A DNA stretch of 64,000 nucleotides, taken from NCBI RefSeq assembly GCF_900129835.1, contig NZ_FQXA01000002.1, forward strand, positions 310,001 to 374,000, read 5' to 3'. The number at the start of each line of letters is the position of its first letter. Position 1 is the first letter of the stretch. Of the stretch, positions 28,284 through 36,617 are shown piece by piece. The stretch is from Stutzerimonas xanthomarina DSM 18231 (GTDB lineage Bacteria > Pseudomonadota > Gammaproteobacteria > Pseudomonadales > Pseudomonadaceae). The translations under genes and the position numbers were made by a program. Below the pieces are notes generated by a model, which worked only from the letters and a program-made list of their open reading frames with translations, was not told the DNA's origin and searched no databases.

Positions 28284-29012
28284 TCACGCTGGCACCGCGT
28301 TACGCGTGAGCCGGGCAAAGGTCTGCTGGAGACTGCCATCTGCGGCAGCCAGCGTATCGGCTCGACCCTGCGCGACCAGGTTTCCGCGGTTGAGGATGAT
28401 CAGTTCGTCACTTGCCTGCACCTCGTCCAGCAGGTGGGTGGTCCAGAGCACACTCATGCCTTGCTCATCGCAGAGGGATCTCACGTGATCGTTGAGGTTC
28501 TGGCGGCTAGCGGGATCGAGCCCCGCACTGGCTTCATCAAGCAGCAGCAGGCTTGGCTTGTGGAGGAGGGCACGGGCAATTTCCACTCTTCGGCGATGAC
28601 CGCCATTGAGTTCGCGCACCTTGCTCTTGCGGCGCTCGCCCAGTTGCTGGCGATCCAGCTCGACTTCGATGCGGTCATTGGCGACCTTGCGCGGCATGCC
28701 ATGCAGGGCGGCGTGATAGCGCAGGTTCTGCTCGACACTGAGATCCAGGTCCAGCGTGCTTTGCTGGAAGACCACCCCAAGCCGCCGCAAGGCTTCGCGC
28801 GGCTGGCGACGCAGACTGAAGCCAGCCACCTGAATGTCGCCCTGCTGCAAGTCATAGAGGCGCGTCAGCAACGCGATCAGCGTCGATTTGCCTGCGCCGT
28901 TGGGGCCGAGCAGGGCGGTGAAGCCACCCGCTGCCGTGTTGAAGCTCACGTCATGTAATGCCTGACGTTTACCGTAGGCAAAGCTGACGCCCTCTACCCG
29001 CAGGGCGGTCAC
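28284..29012 (-). CDS. ABC transporter ATPase, PQQ-alcohol system
   Basis: 242 residues. Walker A is GPNGAGKST (residue ~37), Q-loop VVFQQSTLDLDLS, Walker B LLLLDEASAGLD and H-loop TTHLLDEV. The signature motif reads LNGGHRRRVEIA rather than LSGGQ, a variant typical of this subfamily. It pairs with the permease downstream to power transport from the cytoplasmic face. Its start overlaps the stop of the beta-propeller gene by 4 bp (ATGA). Confidence 0.9.
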   Translation of the reverse strand: MTALRVEGVSFAYGKRQALHDVSFNTAAGGFTALLGPNGAGKSTLIALLTRLYDLQQGDIQVAGFSLRRQPREALRRLGVVFQQSTLDLDLSVEQNLRYHAALHGMPRKVANDRIEVELDRQQLGERRKSKVRELNGGHRRRVEIARALLHKPSLLLLDEASAGLDPASRQNLNDHVRSLCDEQGMSVLWTTHLLDEVQASDELIILNRGNLVAQGRADTLAAADGSLQQTFARLTRNAVPA

Positions 29013-29980
29013 GGTGCTACCACCACGCCCCAGGGATAGCGGCCAACCTTGATCGACTTGATCACCTTGAGCGAGTCCACGTCGATCACCGAAACATCAC
29101 CGCTGACACCATTGGTGGTCAGCAGTCGGCTCTCATCGATGTTGAATGCCATGTGCCAGACCCGGCGCCCCACCAGCAGGTAGTCGAGTACCTCGTAGGT
29201 TTTGGCATCCACGACGGCTATGTGGTTGGCCGGGCCGAGCGCGACGAAGGCGTATTTGCCGTCCGAGCTGAGTTTGATGCCGACTGGCTGGACCTTGTCG
29301 GGATGTACGCCCTTGATCTTGAAATTCAACGTCTTGATGATCTCCCGCTGCTCAACGTCAACGACGCTGACCGTCCCGCCGATTTCCGACGAGGCCCAGA
29401 GCAGCGTGCTGTCCTTGTTGAATTCCACGTGGCGCGGGCGCTGGTCGACCAGGGTGTTGTCCACCAATTGGTTGGTACTGGTGTCGATCCAGTGCAGCAT
29501 GTTGGTGGTTTCGCTGGTATTTACCGCCCACTTGCCATCCGGGCTGACGCCCATGCCTTCAGGCTCGACGCCGACATCGATCTGTGCGAGCACCTCTTCG
29601 TTGTCGACATCGACCACCGTCACCAGCGCATCGTCCTCGTTGGAGATGTACAGCCACTTGTTGTTCGGGTGCAGCGCGAACTGTTCGGGGTCAGCGCCGG
29701 ACGGCAGCTGTTTGATGATCTTCCGGGTCGCCAGGTCCATGACCTGCACCGTGTCCGAGTCGCTGGCGCAGATGTAGAGCAGCTTATTGTCGCGCGACAG
29801 CGTCAACCCGCGTGGACGCTGGCCAACGTCAAGCGTTTCGACCGTTTCCAGGGTATCCAGATCGATCACGCTGACGGTGTCATCCTTCTCGTTGGACACA
29901 TAGGCGGTGGCGGCGAGGGCGGATGCGCTGGCGCAAGCCAGTGCACAGGAAACAGCGGCAGCAAGGAGTGTTCGGGTCAT
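29009..29980 (-). CDS. Periplasmic YVTN-type beta-propeller protein, PQQ-alcohol associated
   Basis: 323 residues with a signal peptide (MTRTLLAAAVSCALACASASALAA cleaved near residue 24). Seven blade-like repeats carry the YVTN pattern (for example AYVSNEKDDTVSVIDLDTLE, LYICASDSDTVQVMDL, LYISNEDDALVTVVDVD). It belongs to the beta-propeller family found only with PQQ-dependent catabolism and ABC genes. No catalytic residues are apparent; binding of a partner or of PQQ in the periplasm is inferred. It is coupled to the ATPase downstream. Confidence 0.88.
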   Translation of the reverse strand: MTRTLLAAAVSCALACASASALAATAYVSNEKDDTVSVIDLDTLETVETLDVGQRPRGLTLSRDNKLLYICASDSDTVQVMDLATRKIIKQLPSGADPEQFALHPNNKWLYISNEDDALVTVVDVDNEEVLAQIDVGVEPEGMGVSPDGKWAVNTSETTNMLHWIDTSTNQLVDNTLVDQRPRHVEFNKDSTLLWASSEIGGTVSVVDVEQREIIKTLNFKIKGVHPDKVQPVGIKLSSDGKYAFVALGPANHIAVVDAKTYEVLDYLLVGRRVWHMAFNIDESRLLTTNGVSGDVSVIDVDSLKVIKSIKVGRYPWGVVVAP

Positions 29981-30023
29981 TGGAATATTCTCTTGTTTTG
30001 GTGTGAACCGCTCAACGGGCGAT

Positions 30024-30503
30024 TTAATTTGGCGACTGTTCCATGCGCAGCAGGTATTCGTCCGCTTCGGTCTGCCCGCCTTCGGATGCCCGGCGCAGCC
30101 ACATGCGCGCGGCCTTGCGGTCTTTTTTTACGCCGCGCCCTTCGGCTAATGCGGTACCCCAGTGGTAGCGGGCCAGACTTACATAGCTAGCCTCATCTGA
30201 CTGATTAGCGCCGAGCTCTATGAGCGCAGCGGCTTTGTCCATATCTACCGGAACGCCCGAGCCAGATTCATACATCTGAGCCAGCCAGATCATCGAATAC
30301 ACGTCGTTCCAGCGCGCGATGCAGTCTTCGAATATCTGCTTGGCAGCTCCAAAGTTTCCGGTCTTGGCAGTGACATAGCCGTACATGCATTTGATTCGCT
30401 TCGGGCTGTCAATGTATGCGTCATACCCCAGCTCGCTGGCGCTCGCGGTTTGTGCCAAGCCGGCAAGAAGCAGACCGGAGACGCAGCGAGATATGGCTTT
30501 CAT
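30024..30503 (-). CDS. Periplasmic Sel1/TPR-repeat protein
   Basis: 159 residues from ATG 30503, which overlaps the stop of the binding-protein gene (ATGA). A signal peptide (ISRCVSGLLLAGLAQTASA) is followed by two to three Sel1-like repeats (MIWLAQMYESGSGVPVDMDK, HWGTALAEGRGVKKDRKAAR, MWLRRASEGG). Such repeats mediate protein contacts. It probably scaffolds the other periplasmic members of this ABC/alcohol cluster; a specific role is not known. Confidence 0.8.
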   Translation of the reverse strand: MKAISRCVSGLLLAGLAQTASASELGYDAYIDSPKRIKCMYGYVTAKTGNFGAAKQIFEDCIARWNDVYSMIWLAQMYESGSGVPVDMDKAAALIELGANQSDEASYVSLARYHWGTALAEGRGVKKDRKAARMWLRRASEGGQTEADEYLLRMEQSPN

Positions 30504-31693
30504 CGGGTCGCCTCGCTCAGCCGGCACTGGCTCTCTGGCCGATCGAAGCCCAAGGTGTCCAGCTCGCTGGTGGGGTGCAGGAAGCCATCCTGGGGCGAAC
30601 TGCTGACCAGCCCTCGCGGATGCACCAGCGGAACTGGTTGCCGCAGCTGGCCGTTCCAGGGCCGGAACGTCAACTTGCGACCCTTGAACCCATCGACCGG
30701 GAGCGACTCGCTCAGCAATATTTGGCGGATTGCCAGTGGGTCCGTGGTCCCGAGCTTGGTGATTGCAGTGGCCAGGCTGCGCACACCGATCCAGGCGGCA
30801 AAGTCGCGGTCATTCATCCAGCGATTGGCATGGGTTTCGAAGCGTTTCTGCAGCTGCGCCGCGCCGTAGGTTTCGACCGTCTTGTGCCAGCCGGTCGGGG
30901 TCAGGCCCTGTGTGCCCGCAACCGGCCGCGGCAGCCAGGTGTGGTAGGGCACGTATTCGCCGAAGTCGCCGCGCTCATCAGCTACCACGACAACGTCGTA
31001 CTCGCCAGCTTGAGTGAACAGCGGCATGTCGGCTTGAGCTGTGCGCCGTTGGTCGTTATCGAAGGACCAGGGCTTTTCCTCGATGATCTTGTGGCCGAAG
31101 CGCTTGGCGGCACGCTTGAGTGCCTCGGCATAGGCCTGATCCTCTTCAGTCGGCCCGCTGATCAACAGCCAGCGATTCCAGCGGCGCACGGCGAGGAACT
31201 GCCCCAGCGCGTCGGCCAACATGCTGCGGCTTGGCAGCGTATGCAGCACGTTACCCAGGCAACGAGACGTTCGCAGCTCATCATCGGGACTGCCAGCGTT
31301 GATCAGCAGACTGTCCGGCATGGCCCCGGCCAACGTTTCCAGGCTGTACGCGGGAGCGTTCACCACAAACAGGCGCACACCCTGATCATGCAGCTGCCGC
31401 GCTTCGTCCAGTAGCTGCTCTGGGGTTTCAGCCGTGACGCGGTCCAGGGTGTAGCTGTGCTTGAGAAAACGACCGGTGCTGTTGCTGTCGGTAATGGCCA
31501 GCTCGGCGCCGCTCAAGCCCGCGTCAACCGGCTCAGGTATCACATTCGATAGCAGCGGGCCTGGGTCCGGGCGGTAACCGAGGTAACCGATGCGCGCCGA
31601 GAGTTCTGGCCCCGCCGCGCCTGCAGTACTGACGAAAACTGCACAGCAGGTAAGGGCGATCAAGCAACCGGTACGATACAAAAGAGGGCGCAT
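30500..31693 (-). CDS. Periplasmic binding protein, PQQ-alcohol ABC system
   Basis: 397 residues with a signal peptide (to STAGAA, residue ~27). It has the two-lobed type I periplasmic-binding fold of branched-chain amino-acid receptors (ELAITDSNSTGRFLKHSY, LLINAGSPDDELRTSRC, WNRWLLISGPTEED). It belongs to the binding-protein family confined to PQQ alcohol clusters. Yet the associated transporter is ABC-2 type, usually an exporter, so the protein may sense rather than import. First gene of the minus-strand unit; the 31770-31785 dyad is in its promoter region. Confidence 0.87.
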   Translation of the reverse strand: MRPLLYRTGCLIALTCCAVFVSTAGAAGPELSARIGYLGYRPDPGPLLSNVIPEPVDAGLSGAELAITDSNSTGRFLKHSYTLDRVTAETPEQLLDEARQLHDQGVRLFVVNAPAYSLETLAGAMPDSLLINAGSPDDELRTSRCLGNVLHTLPSRSMLADALGQFLAVRRWNRWLLISGPTEEDQAYAEALKRAAKRFGHKIIEEKPWSFDNDQRRTAQADMPLFTQAGEYDVVVVADERGDFGEYVPYHTWLPRPVAGTQGLTPTGWHKTVETYGAAQLQKRFETHANRWMNDRDFAAWIGVRSLATAITKLGTTDPLAIRQILLSESLPVDGFKGRKLTFRPWNGQLRQPVPLVHPRGLVSSSPQDGFLHPTSELDTLGFDRPESQCRLSEATR

Positions 31694-31769
31694 GGACGAC
31701 TCCTATGGCGTTGCGGTCAGCATAGGAACCCTGTCGGCGCGGGGAAATATGCAGAAAGTACCAGCTGCT

Positions 31770-31785
31770 GTGTACCAAGGTAGTA
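31770..31785. promoter_or_regulatory. 7-2-7 dyad in the divergent ABC/cupredoxin promoter
   Basis: GTGTACC-AA-GGTAGTA; on the other strand TACTACC-TT-GGTACAC, the most symmetrical copy of the motif in this window. It lies 76 bp before the binding-protein start on the minus strand and 60 bp before the cupredoxin start on the plus strand, so one site could serve both. Confidence 0.6.
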
Positions 31786-31845
31786 AACCGGACCCTGACA
31801 GGCACCTCTAGGATGAAGCCATCAATAACAAAAACGAGAAGCCCC

Positions 31846-32283
31846 ATGCCTCCATTCAAAGCGCTAACACTTCACCTCTTGCTGATCGCCAGCCTGATCG
31901 GCTTCGATCAGGTGCTTGCCGCCGGTGACCTTACCCGTCGGACACAATCGCTGCCCGATCTCAGGTTTGGCTCCGAAGAAAGCGATTACGCGGTTTCCCA
32001 GAAGGAATACCAGCTGGAAACCGGCGTCGCCTATCAACTCAAAGTCATCGCCGATGGCCAGAAAGAGTGTGCTTTTCAGGCTCCTGAGTTTTCACAGGCC
32101 ATCTTCCTGCGCAAGGTCGAGGCCGGCGGTGTGGAGATCAAAGCCGTGACGCTCGTCGAGCTGGAGTTCGAAGAAGCGGGCGAGGCGGAAATTTTCTTCC
32201 TGCCGATCAAGCCCGGGCGTTTCCCTTTCTATTGCAAAGGGCTTCAGAACAAGGGCATGGAAGGGAGCTTTGTGGTCAAGTAG
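31846..32283 (+). CDS. Periplasmic cupredoxin-like protein
   Basis: 145 residues from ATG 31846 (AGAAG upstream; ATG 31813 is also open). A signal peptide ends near FDQVLA. The rest is an all-beta domain ending GRFPFYCKGLQNKGMEGSF. In blue-copper cupredoxins this loop reads Cys-x-x-His-x(3)-Gly-Met; here the Cys and Met are kept but the His position is Leu. Copper binding may therefore be altered or lost. It directly precedes the two-component genes on the same strand (36 bp) and may be a sensory accessory. Divergent from the ABC operon. Confidence 0.7.
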   Translation: MPPFKALTLHLLLIASLIGFDQVLAAGDLTRRTQSLPDLRFGSEESDYAVSQKEYQLETGVAYQLKVIADGQKECAFQAPEFSQAIFLRKVEAGGVEIKAVTLVELEFEEAGEAEIFFLPIKPGRFPFYCKGLQNKGMEGSFVVK

Positions 32284-32319
32284 CACAGCAACCTGCTGCT
32301 CTTGAAGCGGACATTGAAC

Positions 32320-33603
32320 ATGTCAGCACTCTGGCGTATCAGCCTACTGGTCTCGCTGTTTTTTAGCCTGGTTGCGGCTGTCTGCTTGGCCGTACTGCTG
32401 CGTCAGGCGAGCCAAGACGTAGGCCGTGAACTGGCTGCGGCGGGTGCCGTGCTTAGCTATCTCGGCGATATAGCGAAACGCGATCCCGCTGCTCTCCAAC
32501 CTGAGCTGACGCGTCATCTGCGGCATGTGCAGGTTCGCTGGTTAGGCCCGGGCGTTCCGAGCCGTGAGATCCGCCCACAGCGAAGCACCTTGCTCGAGAC
32601 CCTGTTGTATCCCGCCCAGTTGCCCGCGCCCCTGACAGTACAGATGCCTGAAGGCCGGACCTTGCAATTGAGCGTAGACCCACGAGACGAAATCGAGGAG
32701 GTAGAGGATTCGCTGCTACAGCTATTGGTGTGGTTCGGCAGTGCATTATTGCTGAGTCTGCTGGCGATCCGCTGGGCTGTCAGGCCGGCGCTGGGCACGC
32801 TGAACGAGTTGCTTGCAGCCTTTGGCCAGGTTTCACAAGGCCGTCTCGATACGCGCCTGCCGAGTCATTCCCTGCTGGAGGCACAGCGGCTCTCCGGGCA
32901 TTTCAACCGCATGGTCAGCGCCTTGGAGTACACCCGGCGGGAAAACGATGACCTGACGCGCTCGTTACTGGAGCTGCAGGAGCGTGAGCGCACGCAGCTT
33001 GCCCAGGCGCTGCATGACGACCTGGGGCAATACCTGGCCGGTATCCGCGCCCAGGCCTGCCTGCTACAGGCGATAAAAGACCAGCCGCAACTGGTCAGCG
33101 CAACCGCACGCAGCCTGGATGATCACTGCGAACAGTTGCAGGACGGTTTCCGCAGGCTCACGCGCGAGCTCTATCCCGTGATGCTTGATCATTTGGAATT
33201 ACCCGAGGCGATACGCCTGTTGGCTGAGCAATGGCAAAGCGCGCAAGGAATCGAGGTGCGCGTGCAGATCGACCGGCGCATTCCATGCCTGGCGTTGCAC
33301 GAGAAAGAACAGCTGTACCGGTTGCTGCAGGAATCTCTCACAAACGTGGCCAAGCATGCCTGCGCCAGCTTCGTGCTCATTCGCCTGCGCATGACCAGCG
33401 GTCGACTGAAGCTGCTCGTGCGTGACAACGGCAGCAGTTCCAGCGCATCCGGACGGCCCGGCATCGGACTGCGTTCGATGCATGAACGCGCGCGGGCGCT
33501 GGAGGGCCGGTTGATCGCGTCGGGGCGATCAGGTCAGGGCTGGGTGGTTTATTTGGACATTCCGATCAGGGAGTCATGCTCCAATGAAGATCCTTCTCGT
33601 TGA
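32320..33603 (+). CDS. Sensor histidine kinase, PedS2-like (HisKA_3 type)
   Basis: 427 residues. One membrane helix near the N-terminus (LLVSLFFSLVAAVCLAVLL), a ~110-residue periplasmic domain, a second helix (LVWFGSALLLSLLAIRWAV) and a HAMP-like linker (AAFGQVSQGRLDTRLPSHS). The kinase core has the H-box ERTQLAQALHDDLGQYLAG of the NarX class and an HATPase domain ending RPGIGLRSMHERARALEG. Position and architecture match the P. putida PedS2 kinase that mediates the lanthanide switch between PQQ dehydrogenases. The response-regulator gene overlaps by 20 bp. ATG 32320 is chosen over TTG 32302. Confidence 0.85.
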   Translation: MSALWRISLLVSLFFSLVAAVCLAVLLRQASQDVGRELAAAGAVLSYLGDIAKRDPAALQPELTRHLRHVQVRWLGPGVPSREIRPQRSTLLETLLYPAQLPAPLTVQMPEGRTLQLSVDPRDEIEEVEDSLLQLLVWFGSALLLSLLAIRWAVRPALGTLNELLAAFGQVSQGRLDTRLPSHSLLEAQRLSGHFNRMVSALEYTRRENDDLTRSLLELQERERTQLAQALHDDLGQYLAGIRAQACLLQAIKDQPQLVSATARSLDDHCEQLQDGFRRLTRELYPVMLDHLELPEAIRLLAEQWQSAQGIEVRVQIDRRIPCLALHEKEQLYRLLQESLTNVAKHACASFVLIRLRMTSGRLKLLVRDNGSSSSASGRPGIGLRSMHERARALEGRLIASGRSGQGWVVYLDIPIRESCSNEDPSR

Positions 33604-34237
33604 CGATCACGCCGTGGTTCGCCAGGGCTACGCTGCGCTGTTAAGCGCTTTGCTACCTGAGGTTGAGGTCGTCGAGGCTTGCAACGGCGAGGAGGCCCTG
33701 GCCAAAGCACTGGAGGCGGCCCCAAGCCTGGTCATCATGGATGTCGGGCTACCCGGCATCAGCGGCGTCGAAACCACCCGGCGCCTGTTGCAGCGCCTGC
33801 CACAACTGCGCGTGCTGTTCTTCAGCATGCACGACGAACTACCCTTGGTGCGCCAGGCACTGGATGCCGGAGCCGCCGGCTATATCACCAAGAGTTCGTC
33901 ACCGGAGGTGTTGCTGGATGCGGTACGCCGAACCTTGGCTGGTTATGCCTACATTGAACAGCCGCTGGCCACTCAATTGGCACGCAACCCGACGGCGGCC
34001 AATGCGCAGGATCCACGCTTGCAAGGAATGACTCAGCGTGAATTCGAGATCTTCGTGATGCTCGCCAAGGGCACTCCGGCGCGACTGATCGCCGAGCGGC
34101 TTTGTATCAGCGGCAAGACAGTGTCCAACTACCTGACGCTCCTCAAAAGCAAGCTGCAGGTCAGCTCCCATGCCGAGCTGGTTCATCTGGCCATCGATGC
34201 CGGTATTGTGCGGGTAGGTGATCGGGCAGCCAGTTAG
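33584..34237 (+). CDS. LuxR/NarL-family response regulator, PedR2-like
   Basis: 217 residues. Receiver domain with VDDHAVVRQGY, phospho-Asp in LVIMDVGLPGISG (about residue 54) and KSSSPEVL. C-terminal LuxR HTH: GMTQREFEIFVMLAKGTPAR, SGKTVSNYLTLLKSKLQV. It starts inside the kinase gene (20-bp overlap), so the two proteins are made in a fixed ratio. It is probably one of the regulators that choose between the calcium-type and lanthanide-type dehydrogenases at 39.8 and 46.4 kb. Either it or ErbR could recognise the 7-2-7 dyads. Confidence 0.87.
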   Translation: MKILLVDDHAVVRQGYAALLSALLPEVEVVEACNGEEALAKALEAAPSLVIMDVGLPGISGVETTRRLLQRLPQLRVLFFSMHDELPLVRQALDAGAAGYITKSSSPEVLLDAVRRTLAGYAYIEQPLATQLARNPTAANAQDPRLQGMTQREFEIFVMLAKGTPARLIAERLCISGKTVSNYLTLLKSKLQVSSHAELVHLAIDAGIVRVGDRAAS

Positions 34238-34427
34238 CTCGGTCTGCTACGTTTGGCTCGCACCGCCTTCGCTGGTAACGGCGCTGCCTGACAATGCGAT
34301 TGTAAAAACCTCGGCGCTCGCGGGCTGTCAGAGCTCGGGCATCGCGGCATCGTGTCTGATCGTCGATGCTATTCCCGTAACGGTGGCAAGCGGGCGTAAG
34401 TCCAACCCTTGATAGAGGCAATTGAGC

Positions 34428-34745
34428 ATGATCAAAGTCAGCGTGATGTATCCCAATACCCCAGGTGCGAGGTTCGATCACGACTACTATCGCGACACGC
34501 ACCTGCCGTTGCTCAAGGCCCGTATGGGCGATGCCTGTCTTTACTACACGATCGATAAGGCCATCTGCGGGCGCACTCCTGACGAGCCGGCGCCATATAT
34601 CGCGATGTGTCACATTTTCAGCGAGTCGCTGGAAACCTTCCAGGCCGGTATTGCTCCTCATGCCGAGGAGATCGTTGCGGACATTGCCAATTACACCGAC
34701 CTAACGCCTGCCCGGCAGATCAGCGAGGTAGTGGTAGGGCACTGA
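34428..34745 (+). CDS. EthD-family protein
   Basis: 105 residues from ATG 34428. It is a dimeric alpha-beta barrel protein with the EthD motif MYPNTPGARFDHDYYRDTHL at its N-terminus and the PLLKARMGD core. The family is small and of uncertain activity; some members act in degradation clusters. The 3' end overlaps the convergent diguanylate cyclase gene by 26 bp. The preceding 190 bp (34238-34427) contain no gene. Confidence 0.8.
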   Translation: MIKVSVMYPNTPGARFDHDYYRDTHLPLLKARMGDACLYYTIDKAICGRTPDEPAPYIAMCHIFSESLETFQAGIAPHAEEIVADIANYTDLTPARQISEVVVGH

Positions 34746-36447
34746 CAGTTGCTTGGACGGTACCGGGCATCGCCATGACCCGGTTGCGTCCGCAGTCTTT
34801 GGCCAAATACAGCTGTCGGTCAGCCTGCTGCATGAGGCCGTCCAGGTCACTGGCTTGTGAGGGAAAATGCACGACGCCGATCGACATGGTCAGGTGCAGC
34901 AGGCCGGCACGCGTCTCCAACGGTTGATCCGCGAACCGTTCGCAGAGATGCGCCAGCTTTCCCAAGGCTTCGGCCGGCTGAGTAGACGGCAGTATCAGCA
35001 AAAATTCCTCACCTCCGATACGAAAGACCGCATCGGTGGTGCGCAATCCGTCCAACAGAAATGCAGCCACAGCTTTCAACGCATCATCGCCAACTGCGTG
35101 ACCATGGGTGTCGTTCAGCCGCTTGAAATGATCCAGGTCGACCATCGCCAATGCGATAGGCGCATCATCACGCTGTGCTCGGGCTGCCTCGCGGGCAAAG
35201 AATTCTTCCAGATAACGACGGTTGTAGAGGTCGGTCAGTGGATCGCGAAGTGCCTGGTCCTGCAGGGTTTTGTGAAGGCTGGAAATGGTCGCCAACTGCT
35301 GTTCGCTCAATGCCAGCGCTTCGGCCAGCTGCTGCTGGCTGCGTTGAAATTCGGTGATATCACGCAGGTAAAGCATTTGCCCAAGGGTCACCGTTCCTTC
35401 GCGCGTCGAGCGACAAATCGCGCGGACACGTACTTCGAAATGCTGTTGCCGTGTCTCGACGCTTATCAGCTGCGGTGTGTCACCAAGTTCCGCCTGCTGC
35501 ACCATGCCGTCCAACGTACTGCCGATATGAGGCCATTGCGCCAATGCGCAGCCATGCCAGCCCTTTTTCAGGTTCGCCATGCCGAGTGCGGACGGGTTGG
35601 CCTCGATCACGCGGCGTTGTGGGTCGATCACTAACACCGGGTCCATCAGCGCATCGAGCAGCAGATGGCGTGCCACCGGCAACAGATCGAACAGACGCAG
35701 CCCGCTGATCAACCAGCCGAAACCCGCTACGGTCAATGCGAAGCTGAACGGCGTTGGGTCGAAGCCGAACAGGGTCCAGCCAAAAGCGACGTAGCTGATA
35801 TTGGCGGCCCAGGGAATCGTGGTCAGTATCAGGAAAACCAGATAGTGCCGTCGGTGCAGGCCGCTGCTGAGCGCCACTGCACGTAGCGTGATACCAATGC
35901 AGAAAATCATGAAGGGATAGCCGTAAGCCGCGGCCAGATAGAACAATGGGCCATGCTGGTAGACGATCGGCGCGTTGGGTTCCGATGAGATTGGCGCGCT
36001 GGCCGAACCGTAGAACAGAAAATGCCAGGGGTTGCTCAGCGCCAGCAGCCAGAACAGTGCAGGCATCACCATCAATCCCGTCACGGCGAGCGGCTTAAGC
36101 GGGCTACGGACGCTGTTGACGTACTGCCAGAGAAACACCGACCAGAACGTCGGCACGCCGAGAATGGCGGGCCAGGCCATGCCTGCCCAGAACATCTTAC
36201 AACTCTGCTGGTGCACGCTCATTTCCAGCGCGGCAACGCCGAGCCACCAGAGGATCGCCAGGTGCATCAGGCTGAAAGCGGAACTGCCGGCGAATTGCTG
36301 CTGATGGCGAAGCCAGCGAGCCAATAACGCGACGCCGAGGCCAACCAGCAGAGTCATCAGCACGGGGGCTGAAAAACTCCAGCCTGAAATCAAACAGGCC
36401 GACATCGGGCCGTCCTCTGACAAGTCGATACGTACGTCAATGCGCAT
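34720..36447 (-). CDS. Membrane diguanylate cyclase with 7TM and PAS domains
   Basis: 575 residues; an inner start at 36405 is also possible. Residues ~20-245 hold seven hydrophobic segments of the 7TM histidine-kinase-N type. A PAS domain (LLDALMDPVLVIDPQRRVIE) and a short coiled coil follow. The GGDEF domain has DPLTDLYNRRYLEEFF and an active-site RIGGEEFLLIL (GGEEF, active form). It makes c-di-GMP from two GTP. No autoinhibitory RxxD was confirmed. No link to the alcohol genes is evident except position. Confidence 0.9.
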   Translation of the reverse strand: MRIDVRIDLSEDGPMSACLISGWSFSAPVLMTLLVGLGVALLARWLRHQQQFAGSSAFSLMHLAILWWLGVAALEMSVHQQSCKMFWAGMAWPAILGVPTFWSVFLWQYVNSVRSPLKPLAVTGLMVMPALFWLLALSNPWHFLFYGSASAPISSEPNAPIVYQHGPLFYLAAAYGYPFMIFCIGITLRAVALSSGLHRRHYLVFLILTTIPWAANISYVAFGWTLFGFDPTPFSFALTVAGFGWLISGLRLFDLLPVARHLLLDALMDPVLVIDPQRRVIEANPSALGMANLKKGWHGCALAQWPHIGSTLDGMVQQAELGDTPQLISVETRQQHFEVRVRAICRSTREGTVTLGQMLYLRDITEFQRSQQQLAEALALSEQQLATISSLHKTLQDQALRDPLTDLYNRRYLEEFFAREAARAQRDDAPIALAMVDLDHFKRLNDTHGHAVGDDALKAVAAFLLDGLRTTDAVFRIGGEEFLLILPSTQPAEALGKLAHLCERFADQPLETRAGLLHLTMSIGVVHFPSQASDLDGLMQQADRQLYLAKDCGRNRVMAMPGTVQATVSALPLPR

Positions 36448-36617
36448 TTTGAGCGGCGAAGATACCTGAAAGCGGAATACCTGACATGAATCCTTGTAGT
36501 GGCCTTGTGCTTGGCCATTCGCGCTCTAACAGTCCGCAGGCAACCGGGGTGAACTTACAAAGGCCAGGTTCTTCGAACACGTTGAATCTTTGATGACGGG
36601 AGCAATACGTCCGCCCT

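Noticed and set aside
34238-34427. TGCTACG-TT-TGGCTCG near 34246 as a further dyad
   Set aside because: The right heptamer matches the consensus poorly and there is no clear target beyond the EthD-like gene.
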